From: Alphaproteobacteria bacterium
GTDB lineage: Bacteria > Pseudomonadota > Alphaproteobacteria > Rickettsiales > JAFLCR01
Direction: 5' to 3'
NCBI GenBank assembly: GCA_017302755.1
Contig: JAFLCR010000016.1
Span: forward strand, 1 to 19,662
DNA length: 19,662 bases
Shown: positions 13,313 to 19,662 of the stretch, one piece after another
Position numbering within the stretch: the stretch's first letter is position 1
Layout of the letters: the number at the start of each line of letters is the position of its first letter
Notes under the pieces: generated by a model
What the model was told of the DNA's origin: nothing
The model's input: only the letters and a program-made list of their open reading frames with translations
The model's database searches: none
Program-made: the position numbers and the translations under genes

Positions 13313-13425
13313 GGCCGCTCCTCCTGATGCACCACTTCCTTCTGCCGAAGGAAAATCGCCATCGCCAGCAACACCAGCACGTAGCCGATGCTGATGGCAC
13401 CCACCATGCCCAACACACTTTCCAT
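13255..13425 (-). CDS. Small membrane protein (56 aa) overlapping the next gene
   Basis: A short frame with a good Shine-Dalgarno (AGGTGGGG) before the ATG at 13425. It encodes one membrane span (residues about 5-26, LGMVGAISIGYVLVLLAMAI) followed by a charged cytoplasmic or periplasmic tail (FLRQKEVVHQEERPWVKWYY) and ends AAKEPIR. Its last 58 bases also encode the start of the beta-rich protein in a different frame, and the AGGAGGAG that starts that gene lies inside this one. The Lys/Glu tail with WVKWYYLPE looks like a real protein. It may be a membrane partner or leader for its neighbour. No family recognised. Confidence 0.7.
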   Translation of the reverse strand: MESVLGMVGAISIGYVLVLLAMAIFLRQKEVVHQEERPWVKWYYLPEQNAAKEPIR

Positions 13426-13533
13426 AGTAGCCCCACCTAGACCGTTGCATAGTACCGGCGATCTTTCGCCGCCGGTTGTCTTTTTCTAGCAACAATCATT
13501 TAATATTTTATAAACCCCTAGTCAGAATCCGCG

Positions 13534-13549
13534 CTTTTGCTATGATCCG
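13534..13549 (+). promoter_or_regulatory. Extended -10 promoter of the Lys/Ala-rich secreted gene
   Basis: CTTTTGCTATGATCCG contains TGC-TATGAT, an extended -10 (TATGAT at 13541-13546). The same 16-mer with one change (T for C) precedes the 722-residue gene at 15883-15898. A -35 is not clear, as expected for extended -10 promoters. The predicted start site leaves a leader of about 80 nt. Confidence 0.65.
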
Positions 13550-13635
13550 GCCGTCTGACGCTGACAGGACCTGCACGGTTCACCCGACTCTTCCCAGAGC
13601 GCCATTTCACAACCAACTGTTTTTCAGGAGCATTT

Positions 13636-13953
13636 ATGTTCAACACCAAGAGTGTTCTGCTTGCCGTTGCTTGCGCGTTCGGTTTAGCCTCTTTCGCCCA
13701 GGCGCAGGAAGCCGCCCCCGCGCCCGACATGCCGGCGATGGATGCCGGCGCGAAGCAGGAAATCGCGCCCGCGCCTGCCGCGGCCACGCCTGCGGAAACG
13801 GCCGAGCCTGCGAAGGCCGACGCTCAAAAGCCTGCCAAGAAAGCAAAGAAGGCCAAAAAGAAAAAGAAGCACGCCAAGAAGCATCACGCGAAGAAGCATG
13901 ATGCTGCGCCTGCTGCGGCACCTGCCGCCGCTCCGGCAGCACCCGCTCAATAA
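13636..13953 (+). CDS. Secreted low-complexity Lys/Ala/Pro-rich protein
   Basis: A 105-aa exported protein. Residues 1-23 are a signal peptide (MFNTKSVLLAVACAFGLASF...AQA) cleaved before QEAAPAPD. The mature part is low complexity: Ala/Pro/Glu/Met first, then a run of Lys and His from about residue 66 to 88 (KKAKKAKKKKKHAKKHHAKK), then an Ala/Pro tail ending AAPAQ. Such proteins are periplasmic or surface cationic peptides; the Lys/His block could bind acidic envelope polymers, nucleic acid or metal ions. The AGGAG Shine-Dalgarno is at 13626-13630. The extended -10 promoter upstream and the strong terminator downstream make it a separate transcription unit. No family name is assigned, and the repetitive sequence makes homology searches uninformative. 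Confidence 0.8.
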   Translation: MFNTKSVLLAVACAFGLASFAQAQEAAPAPDMPAMDAGAKQEIAPAPAAATPAETAEPAKADAQKPAKKAKKAKKKKKHAKKHHAKKHDAAPAAAPAAAPAAPAQ

Positions 13954-13968
13954 TAGCGCGGCAAAGAG

Positions 13969-13998
13969 AAAGGGGCGCCTCGTGCGCCCCTTTTTTAT
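13969..13998. terminator. Bidirectional rho-independent terminator
   Basis: Stem GGGGCGC (13972-13978) / GCGCCCC (13984-13990) with loop CTCGT, extended by A/T pairs. T6ATTT follows on the + strand, and TTTCTCTTT follows on the minus strand. It closes the secreted gene ending at 13953 and the phage gene whose minus-strand stop is at 13999. Confidence 0.9.
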
Positions 13999-14418
13999 TT
14001 ATGCCACCGGCCGGTTCGCCGCATGGCTGCGCACCGCCACAATGCCGATCGGCGTGCCGTTGGTGTGCGTGCCGGTCGGCGTGATCACGGCCTTCACGTA
14101 ACGCTTGCCGCCGCGATAACCGAACTTGAAGGTGTTCTGATCGCCAGAGTTGCTGTTCACCACAATGGTCGCCGCTGAATTCAGCAGCTCCGCGACGGTG
14201 CAGTCCACATAGGTGCTGTCATCGTCGCTATGACGCAGCTTCAGCGTCCAGTAGATAGAGCCGGAGAGCGTATCTCCGGTCGCCCCCATCACCACGAGCA
14301 CGGTCAGGCTGCGATAGCCCTGCATGTCGATGGTATTGCTGGTGACGGTGCCCGTCTGGGTCGCCGGATCCTTCACATGAAGGATGTTGATGTTGTTGTA
14401 AGTGTCGCGTGTCGTCAT
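13999..14418 (-). CDS. Phage structural-region protein of unknown function
   Basis: A 139-aa protein starting MTTRDTYNNINILHVKDPAT; this ATG at 14418 has an AAGGA Shine-Dalgarno, and the eight extra residues of the longer frame are unsupported. The sequence is beta-rich, with DMQGYRSLTVLVVMGATGDT and YRGGKRYVKAVITPTGTHTN. I recognise it as a type of protein encoded next to HK97-like capsid genes in alphaproteobacterial phages, but not by a named family; a decoration or head-tail protein is possible. It lies 100 bp after the end of the capsid pseudogene on the same strand. Codon use and GC resemble the surroundings, so the element is probably old or well adapted. Confidence 0.78.
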   Translation of the reverse strand: MTTRDTYNNINILHVKDPATQTGTVTSNTIDMQGYRSLTVLVVMGATGDTLSGSIYWTLKLRHSDDDSTYVDCTVAELLNSAATIVVNSNSGDQNTFKFGYRGGKRYVKAVITPTGTHTNGTPIGIVAVRSHAANRPVA

Positions 14419-14450
14419 TGCCTGATTCCTTTCTGAAAACATTCCCCGTC

Positions 14451-14485
14451 ATCCCCGGCCACGCCGCATGGCGTGAACCGGGGAT
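14451..14485. repeat. Intergenic palindromic repeat (GTCATCCCCGG / CCGGGGATCC type)
   Basis: ATCCCCGG (14451-14458) pairs with CCGGGGAT (14478-14485), and CACGCC (14460-14465) pairs with GGCGTG (14470-14475) around GCAT. Flanks read CGTCATCCCC and GGGGATCCAGG, the form of palindromic repeats scattered between genes in many alphaproteobacterial genomes. It sits between the two phage genes. Confidence 0.75.
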
Positions 14486-14519
14486 CCAGGAAGAACATGC
14501 CGCGAAGCGGCGCTTCACC

Positions 14520-15702
14520 TCAGCTCAGCACCATGAGCTTGACGGCCTCGAAGTTGTTCACATCACCGCCGACGCGCTTGGTCGTGTAGAACTTCACGAA
14601 CGGCTTGTCGGTGAACGGGTCGCGCAGCGTGCGGAAACCGATCCGGTCGACGATCTGGTAGGCCGCCTTGAAGTCGCCCACCGCGACCGAAAGCGTGCCC
14701 GCCCCCGGCACCGGCATGTCGGACGCCGTCACCACCGGCACGCCGAGCAGCGTGTCGGGCTGGCCGGCGGTGAGGCCAGGCTGCCAGAGATACTGGTTGG
14801 TGGTGGCTTCCTTGAGCAGGCGCACCTGCTGCACCGAAGCGCGGTTCATGACGAAGGTCGCGCGCCGGGCATAGTCGGTCTTCAGCGTGTAGTAGAGCTG
14901 AATCAGCTTGTCGGCCGTGATATTGCCCGACGACCCCGAACCCACCTGCTCGATCTGCTGCCAGCTCGTGCCGGAAGCATAGGTTAGGAAGCCTCGCGGC
15001 TTGCCGATGCCGTCGCCGGAGACGAAGGCCGTGCTCTCGGTGCGGGCGAACACGTCCGCGACCTTCTCGGCCAGCCAGTTCTCGATGTCGATGGCCGCGT
15101 CGTCGATGAGCCGCTGCGTCGCCTTGGGCTGGGCATACAGCTCATAGACAGCGATCTGCTTCTTGCCGATCTGCGGCGTGGCGGTGTCGTTGGTGACGGA
15201 AGCCGTCTCCGCCGTCCAGCCCGCGAACGCCGCCTGCCGGTCCTCGATCAGCTCCAGCGAGTCACTGGAAATCGTCTCGGATCGGCGAGCTTTCGAACAC
15301 GATCTGAATCATGCGCGACGCCAGCGACGACGTCACCAGATAGCCCCCATCGGGATCGGACGTCACCGAAAGCGCCTTGCCCTCGAACTTCTCCAACCCG
15401 CTCTCGATGCCCTTGCGCAGATAGGCGCAAAACGCCTGCTTGTACTCGCCCTGATAAGCGGCGGGAATGGGATAACCCTCGCCCGCGTCCTTGCCGGGAC
15501 GGTTATAGGCCGTCTCCAGCTTGTCCATGCGCGACTTGGTGGCGTCGATGGCCTGGCCGATGCGGTCGAGCTGCTCGTAATAGAGCGGGTCGGCCGCGCC
15601 TTTCTTCTCCACCTCCTTGAGGCGGGCTTCGTTGAGCTGCTTGAACTGCTCCCACGAATTGCCGAGCGCATGGACGCGCTCGGTAATATCACTCATGCTC
15701 AT
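14520..15702 (-). pseudogene. HK97-family phage major capsid protein, frameshifted
   Basis: The N-terminal part (15702 down to 15262) starts MSMSDITERV after AAGGAG and has the coiled-coil scaffold domain, the cleavage-region Ala/Gly stretch and the capsid opening SDPDGGYLVTSSLASRM, but runs into a stop after FESSPIRDDFQ. The second part lies in another frame and continues ETISSDSLELIEDRQAAFAG, then ELYAQPKATQRLIDDAAIDI, GIGKPRGFLTY and the usual C-terminal strands to 14520. In intact homologues the IR before the break and the TISS after it are about five or six residues apart, so roughly 14-17 bp are missing near 15279-15284, which also explains the frame change. Together the parts span about 394 codons, normal for the family. 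No terminase, portal or protease gene is in the window. It is probably a dead prophage or gene-transfer-agent remnant. Confidence 0.9.
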
Positions 15703-15882
15703 GATGATCTCCTTGAAAATGCGTTGATAGTGACCAAAACACCCGCGCTGCCTCTCCCGAAAGCAGTGGCGGGCAGAACACGCCCTCCCGGACGCGGATT
15801 TCTTTCAAGCCTCTGAAAAGGCCGGAATTTACGACTGTTAATTTTTTGTGAAACCGCAGAAGTCTTTTTTAAGAAAGTGCCT

Positions 15883-15898
15883 CTTTTGCTATGATTCG
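15883..15898 (+). promoter_or_regulatory. Extended -10 promoter of the 722-residue gene
   Basis: CTTTTGCTATGATTCG, with TGC-TATGAT (TATGAT at 15890-15895). It is the same promoter core as at 13534-13549. The predicted start leaves about 25 nt before the ATG at 15927, with GGAG at 15918-15921 as Shine-Dalgarno. Confidence 0.65.
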
Positions 15899-15926
15899 CC
15901 GCACGAACCATTAAAGCGGAGTCCGC

Positions 15927-18095
15927 ATGGTAGACTTTGGAGACGTTGACGTGAGCGACGATGGCGGCATTGAGCATGACGCCAATATCAGCATTACTGA
16001 AGAGCCAAAGCGCCGCACGGGCATCTTCACCCGGCGGCAACCCGAGCCCCTTGCGCTTGAACAGCGCCGCGCCGATGCCACGCCTCAGGATCACCCTGTT
16101 TACAACTATGCGGTAACGGGCGCTCAATACGCGCAACTGGCTCACCAGCTTTCCCGCATCCTCGGGCCAATGACCCGCCATGAAGATGTCGTTGTCTTCC
16201 CTACTTTCTATCAGGAATGGGATGCGGCCCCCACCTATGATCGCGCACAAAAACGCCACTTCCTTGAACTGCCGGTCCCAGGCCGTGAAGACCGCTGGGC
16301 CACCATGCACGCCATTGGCAAAATTCTGAAAAGCTGCGGGGTGAATAATCTTACCCTAGCCTGCGAACATACGGAGATGGTGCAGGTGCCCCGTGGCGAT
16401 CCCAAGCGCATGGCCATGGCCGAAGGCAGAGGAAAAGCGCACACGCTATTGAGCTTACGCTCGGAGATGATTGAAAAATACGGCAAGGTCGAAGGCGCGA
16501 AACATGCTATTAATGCCGCCATCGCTGGCGCCCTGACCACGGACCTGGAAACCGGAGCTCCCAACACACCCGCATTCGCACGCTTGATGACGGTGTTCAT
16601 GAATCACGGCGCAATAGGAAGCTTTCTTGTAGGCGGTTATGTTGGCGGCAAAAAGTTTCTCGATGATCACAAGGAAGCGCCGCCTTTGGAATTTGCCGTA
16701 AAAACCCCGCTCCTTGCTGGCCGCGCGTTATGGGGCGCCACGACCATGTTTTTGAAGTATGAACGCGGGGAAGTAGAGGCCTGGGCCTTCAAAAAAGCCA
16801 AGAATGCCTGGAACTGGCTTCGCGGTAAGCCTGCCGACGAGCGCAGCGGCTACACGATCGCCCGTGAATTCTATGCGCATGTCGATTTCGCGGTGCTTAC
16901 CTGGATCGGCTTTTTCGGCAAGACGTTCGATACCGTGCCGGGCGATACGCTTTACGTTCCGCTCAGAAACAATCTTCCCGATTCCAACACCAATGAAAGG
17001 CTGCATCTTTGCGCCAAGCCAGACCAGGAAGACAAGCAAAAAACGGGGCGGCACAACCTTGTCAATCCCGACGCCCAGCGCTACGTTCCAGGCATGTGGC
17101 AGTCCATTGTCGCAGAGGTGAATGGCGGCCTGCGTATCAACCTGCATGCGTTGGGCGTCGAGCTTAACCAGGCTGCAGCTCGCAAACCTGGAGCAGGCAT
17201 TCCCGCGCTGGATGCCGTCGCCAGCGATCTCTCCGTTTTTGTTCAGCAGGAAGCGAACCAGCTCGCACAAGCCAACCCGATTCGGCTCACTTCCGAGGAA
17301 ACCCAACGCTATCAACGCGATCAATTGTCGGTGGGCCGCCTCGTCAGCAAATCGTCTGAAATTCCGCCCGTTTTCATTTCCCAAACCCGCACCATTTTTG
17401 TTAAGGCCGCGCAGGCCCAGGATCTGGTCATCACGGACGCCCGCACCATCGCGCACGCGATGCAGCAACAATGGGTAAACCACAACGGAAAAGAAGATTT
17501 CAGAACGCTCTCGGATCAGAGTTTAGCCCAAAAGCTTTTTTCAACGCCACGTTTTGAACCCGCCACGCGCGATGAGCGTAATAATGTCCGCATAGCTTCC
17601 TCGCCGCAGGGCTTGCTGGTAACCATCTCCCCCACGCAGAACGGCACATTCGTTTATGTCGCCGTCGAGGGAACGCTGCTCAAGCGCCCCTTCCGGCTTG
17701 TTGAAAACGCGCGCACGCTCAATGCCGAGCAGATAAGGCAGATCGGGCTGGACGCGAAGGCCTATCCCGCCGTCATGGAACTGCCGACCGACCAGGGCAT
17801 CCAATACCTCGCCTGGAAAGACGGATGCCTTCTACATTTTTCCGCCGGCCAGGAGAGGCGCGTGCATTGGGATACGCCTGTTGAAATAAACGCTTTTACC
17901 TCCACGCCTCCTGGCGCGGTGCCGCGCTTCAACGGTGCGGACGTGCAAACGCTGGAACAACAAAGCCGCATTTTCCCTCCTTCTCCGGCGATTCGCTCCT
18001 CCACCGCGGGCGGGCAGCTTACAACGGCCCTGGAAGCCATGTACCCTAACGACGCATTTGCCCCCCCCCTCATCCAGCCTGCTTCCAGACGGTAA
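15927..18095 (+). CDS. Large protein of unknown function (722 aa)
   Basis: A 722-residue protein with no recognised domain, signal peptide or catalytic motif. Residues 1-60 are acidic then basic and probably disordered. Residues about 60-215 look globular (YAVTGAQYAQLAHQLSRIL; AIGKILKSCGVNNLTLACEH). Residues about 225-335 hold three weakly hydrophobic patches (AIGSFLVGGYVGG; FAVKTPLLAGRALWGA; FAVLTWIGFFGKTF) too short or polar for certain membrane spans. Residues about 400-500 are helical and Gln-rich, 540-650 look beta-rich (LLVTISPTQNGTFVYVAVEG), and the end is Pro/Ser-rich. The ATG at 15927 has GGAG and an extended -10 promoter. It diverges from the broken capsid gene. Long orphan proteins of this kind are often effectors or toxins of host-associated bacteria, but nothing here shows that. 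Confidence 0.85.
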   Translation: MVDFGDVDVSDDGGIEHDANISITEEPKRRTGIFTRRQPEPLALEQRRADATPQDHPVYNYAVTGAQYAQLAHQLSRILGPMTRHEDVVVFPTFYQEWDAAPTYDRAQKRHFLELPVPGREDRWATMHAIGKILKSCGVNNLTLACEHTEMVQVPRGDPKRMAMAEGRGKAHTLLSLRSEMIEKYGKVEGAKHAINAAIAGALTTDLETGAPNTPAFARLMTVFMNHGAIGSFLVGGYVGGKKFLDDHKEAPPLEFAVKTPLLAGRALWGATTMFLKYERGEVEAWAFKKAKNAWNWLRGKPADERSGYTIAREFYAHVDFAVLTWIGFFGKTFDTVPGDTLYVPLRNNLPDSNTNERLHLCAKPDQEDKQKTGRHNLVNPDAQRYVPGMWQSIVAEVNGGLRINLHALGVELNQAAARKPGAGIPALDAVASDLSVFVQQEANQLAQANPIRLTSEETQRYQRDQLSVGRLVSKSSEIPPVFISQTRTIFVKAAQAQDLVITDARTIAHAMQQQWVNHNGKEDFRTLSDQSLAQKLFSTPRFEPATRDERNNVRIASSPQGLLVTISPTQNGTFVYVAVEGTLLKRPFRLVENARTLNAEQIRQIGLDAKAYPAVMELPTDQGIQYLAWKDGCLLHFSAGQERRVHWDTPVEINAFTSTPPGAVPRFNGADVQTLEQQSRIFPPSPAIRSSTAGGQLTTALEAMYPNDAFAPPLIQPASRR

Positions 18096-18098
18096 TCA

Positions 18099-18118
18099 GC
18101 GAATTATGACAAATTCGC
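18099..18118. repeat. Inverted repeat after the 722-residue gene
   Basis: GCGAATT (18099-18105) and AATTCGC (18112-18118) are perfect arms around ATGACA, four bases after the stop. No T-run follows, so it is a poor intrinsic terminator; it could protect the 3' end or bind a regulator. Confidence 0.45.
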
Positions 18119-18180
18119 GAAATTTCAGCCTTGAATGGCTCTAACGGCATGATGTTACTAGAATCGTAACGTTTGCCGCC

Positions 18181-18186
18181 TATACT
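18181..18186 (+). promoter_or_regulatory. Probable -10 box of the secreted Cys/Pro-rich gene
   Basis: TATACT ends six bases before the ATG at 18193. A transcript starting near 18193 would be leaderless for that ATG, or would have a 24-nt leader with TAGGA before the ATG at 18217. No convincing -35 is seen. Confidence 0.45.
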
Positions 18187-18216
18187 GGAGGCATGTCTAC
18201 CAGCGTAGGATTCCAT

Positions 18217-19338
18217 ATGCCCCTCACGCTCGCCCGTTACGTTCTTGCCGGTACGTTCACCGCGTTTCTTGCTTCGCAATCCGCCCTGGCGCAACCCACA
18301 AACGACAGCGCCACCGGCGGCATTACCCCCCCCAGTGGTTCAGGCGGCATCTATCAGTCCGGCGATTACAACGACGACAGCGGCGATCAGAAAAAAGATG
18401 AAATAGCGGAGCGCTACCGACAGATGGATCGCGCACAACGCGACCGCCGCCTCAGAAACGAAGAAAGAATGAACGAGTGGCGCAAACACCACATCAAGCC
18501 GGAAGAAAAAAAGCATGTCACCACGCCTCCGGCACCGAAAGCCTGGCATCCTCGGCCTGCACCGCCACTCCCCGAGGCATGGCGGCACCCATCATTAACT
18601 GGCGACAACCTGAGAGATAAGGACGAGCACGGCAATTGCCGCTACACGAATCACGGCTGGGTCTGTAAGGGTGACGACGAAAGCACTCCCGAGCAAGGCC
18701 ACGAGAACGACCCCGAATACAAAAAAATGCTGGAAGAATGCCGGAACGTTCAAAACCACCCGCAGGTGATCCGTGACGGCAACCGCTGGGCCTGCAATCA
18801 TCACGGCACTCAGGACGGCCATCAGCCCGATGACCAGTCTCCCCACGGCTTGCTTCCTGACGAGGCTCCCCCTTACGACAAGCTTCCCTACGAAAAACCT
18901 TGCTTGCGCAGTTCGCTTGGCATGAACGATCACTGCAACAGCCGCCGGCACTCACCCCCTGTTTATATCTGCCGCAACCAATCTTCGGACACGCCCTATC
19001 TCCTGACCGAAGCGGATTATAACGGAACAAATGCGGCAAGAAAGCGCCTCTGCAAGCGCTATATCTATCGTCCCGGCGGGGGAGCCCATCAGGACAATGC
19101 CTATTTCCACTCAGGAGGCGGAGGAACCACGGCGACGCCGCCTGCCTCTTCCTCCCCGGCGCCTGCACCGCAACCCTCTCATCCCTCCGCGGTGGTGCCT
19201 ATCCGCAAAGCTCTGCCGCCTGCACCGCCGACAATTAGAAGGCCCGAAGCTTTGCGCGCACCCGTGGAAAGCGAAACCCGGACACCCGCACCTTCACCGG
19301 TGCGCCGCAGCGGCCCGCAAACCCTGACGGCTGACTAG
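18217..19338 (+). CDS. Secreted Pro/His-rich protein with repeated Cys motifs
   Basis: A 373-aa exported protein from the ATG at 18217, which has AGGA seven bases upstream; an earlier ATG at 18193 has GGAGG only one base away. The signal peptide MPLTLARYVLAGTFTAFLAS...ALA is cleaved before QPTND. The mature part begins with Gly/Asp/Ser, then a charged Arg/Glu helix (RYRQMDRAQRDRRLRNEERM) and Pro-rich linkers. Two similar Cys pairs follow, CRYTNHGWVC and, after a spacer, CRNVQ...GNRWAC, with two or three further Cys later, suggesting disulfide-linked modules in the periplasm or outside the cell. The C-terminal 80 residues are Pro/Ala/Ser/Thr-rich. No family recognised. A second secreted gene follows after 66 bp, so the two may be co-expressed. 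Confidence 0.78.
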   Translation: MPLTLARYVLAGTFTAFLASQSALAQPTNDSATGGITPPSGSGGIYQSGDYNDDSGDQKKDEIAERYRQMDRAQRDRRLRNEERMNEWRKHHIKPEEKKHVTTPPAPKAWHPRPAPPLPEAWRHPSLTGDNLRDKDEHGNCRYTNHGWVCKGDDESTPEQGHENDPEYKKMLEECRNVQNHPQVIRDGNRWACNHHGTQDGHQPDDQSPHGLLPDEAPPYDKLPYEKPCLRSSLGMNDHCNSRRHSPPVYICRNQSSDTPYLLTEADYNGTNAARKRLCKRYIYRPGGGAHQDNAYFHSGGGGTTATPPASSSPAPAPQPSHPSAVVPIRKALPPAPPTIRRPEALRAPVESETRTPAPSPVRRSGPQTLTAD

Positions 19339-19404
19339 CGCAGTTTCCGCTTTCTTCTTTCCCCCGGCGCTTTACAATGCATCAAATTCCGCATGCGAGG
19401 GTTT

Positions 19405-19662
19405 ATGCGCTTCCGCCGCTTTCTGCTCTGCACCGCTTCCGTGATTCTTTCTGCGCCTTGCGCATTCGCTCAGACTGCCGGCCAGCAGGATACCTTTCCC
19501 TATCCGCCCGCGCGCATTGATCCCAATGTCGTGCAAGCGCCCGCACCTCAGCAGCGTGGGCAGCGCCCGCTTTATGATAATCGTGGCCCCGTCGATCCGA
19601 GGCGCGACTACATCAACAGCAGCTCGGGCCAGAAAGGCGTGCAAGCCACCGGCCGCACCCTC
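19405..19662 (+). CDS. Secreted protein, 3' end cut off by the window
   Basis: The frame starts at the ATG at 19405 with GAGGG four bases upstream and stays open to the end of the window (86 codons). Residues 1-22 are a signal peptide (MRFRRFLLCTASVILSAPCA...FAQ) followed by a Pro/Gln/Arg-rich mature part: TAGQQDTFPYPPARIDPN, then QRPLYDNRGPVDPRRDYINS. It is like its upstream neighbour in being exported and disordered in its N-terminal portion. TACAAT at 19373-19378 could be its own -10 box. The opposite-strand frame covering this stretch is taken as a shadow. Function unknown. Confidence 0.72.
   Translation, partial: MRFRRFLLCTASVILSAPCAFAQTAGQQDTFPYPPARIDPNVVQAPAPQQRGQRPLYDNRGPVDPRRDYINSSSGQKGVQATGRTL

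Noticed and set aside
15699..16310. 203-codon minus-strand frame upstream of the capsid gene as a prohead protease
   Set aside because: It shows no protease motif and mostly mirrors the start of the 722-residue gene, which has its own promoter and ribosome binding site.
18518..19168. 216-codon minus-strand frame opposite the secreted Cys/Pro gene
   Set aside because: No signal, motif or ribosome binding site; the + strand frame has a signal peptide and a Shine-Dalgarno.
1..19662. CRISPR array, rRNA, complete insertion sequence or integrase gene
   Set aside because: No regularly spaced direct repeats, rRNA blocks, transposase motifs or tyrosine/serine recombinase motifs were seen on either strand.

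Overview
The window looks like chromosomal DNA of a moderately GC-rich alphaproteobacterium. The support is the fused MaoC/phosphotransacetylase followed by acetate kinase and FabI, a BigR/SqrR-type persulfide repressor with a rhodanese-DUF2892 gene, an HU protein with a Lys/Ala tail, and HK97-type capsid remnants. No rRNA or other strong taxonomic marker is present, so the placement goes no finer than class.

Bases 1-5593 hold five tightly packed + strand genes: MaoC-Pta fusion, acetate kinase, FabI, an LpxR-like outer-membrane lipid A deacylase, and an NDH-2-type NADH dehydrogenase. Overlaps of 1 and 4 nt and gaps of 3 and 12 nt point to one operon joining acyl-phosphate/acetate metabolism, fatty-acid synthesis, envelope modification and the quinone pool.

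Bases 5754-7076 form a compact sulfur/redox switch. An AhpD-like CMD protein (-) diverges from an ArsR-family repressor (+) and its rhodanese-DUF2892 partner. A perfect 14-bp palindrome lies in the spacer of both divergent promoters, and a second copy of the same pattern surrounds the rhodanese ribosome binding site. The repressor has the two cysteines expected of persulfide sensors.

Bases 7077-8240 are a scar of mobile DNA: four helically phased TGTCCC/GGGACA repeats, a tRNA-Ser(UGA) 3' half starting at the anticodon loop, two large palindromes, and an AT-rich stretch with an HTH protein and a 40-residue membrane peptide. No integrase is present.

Bases 8240-13950 are accessory genes. They include a 5' fragment of a gene whose intact copy lies 1.3 kb away, small unknown proteins, a VOC protein, a conserved unknown with a DxD signature, an ATGA-chained operon (two GNAT acetyltransferases and a secreted coiled-coil protein), HU, two overlapping envelope genes, and a secreted Lys/Ala-rich protein. 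Bases 13999-15702 keep two phage structural genes, one a frameshifted HK97 major capsid gene. Bases 15927-19662 hold a 722-residue unknown protein and two secreted proteins, the last running off the window. The 722-residue gene and the Lys/Ala-rich secreted gene share an unusually similar extended -10 promoter.
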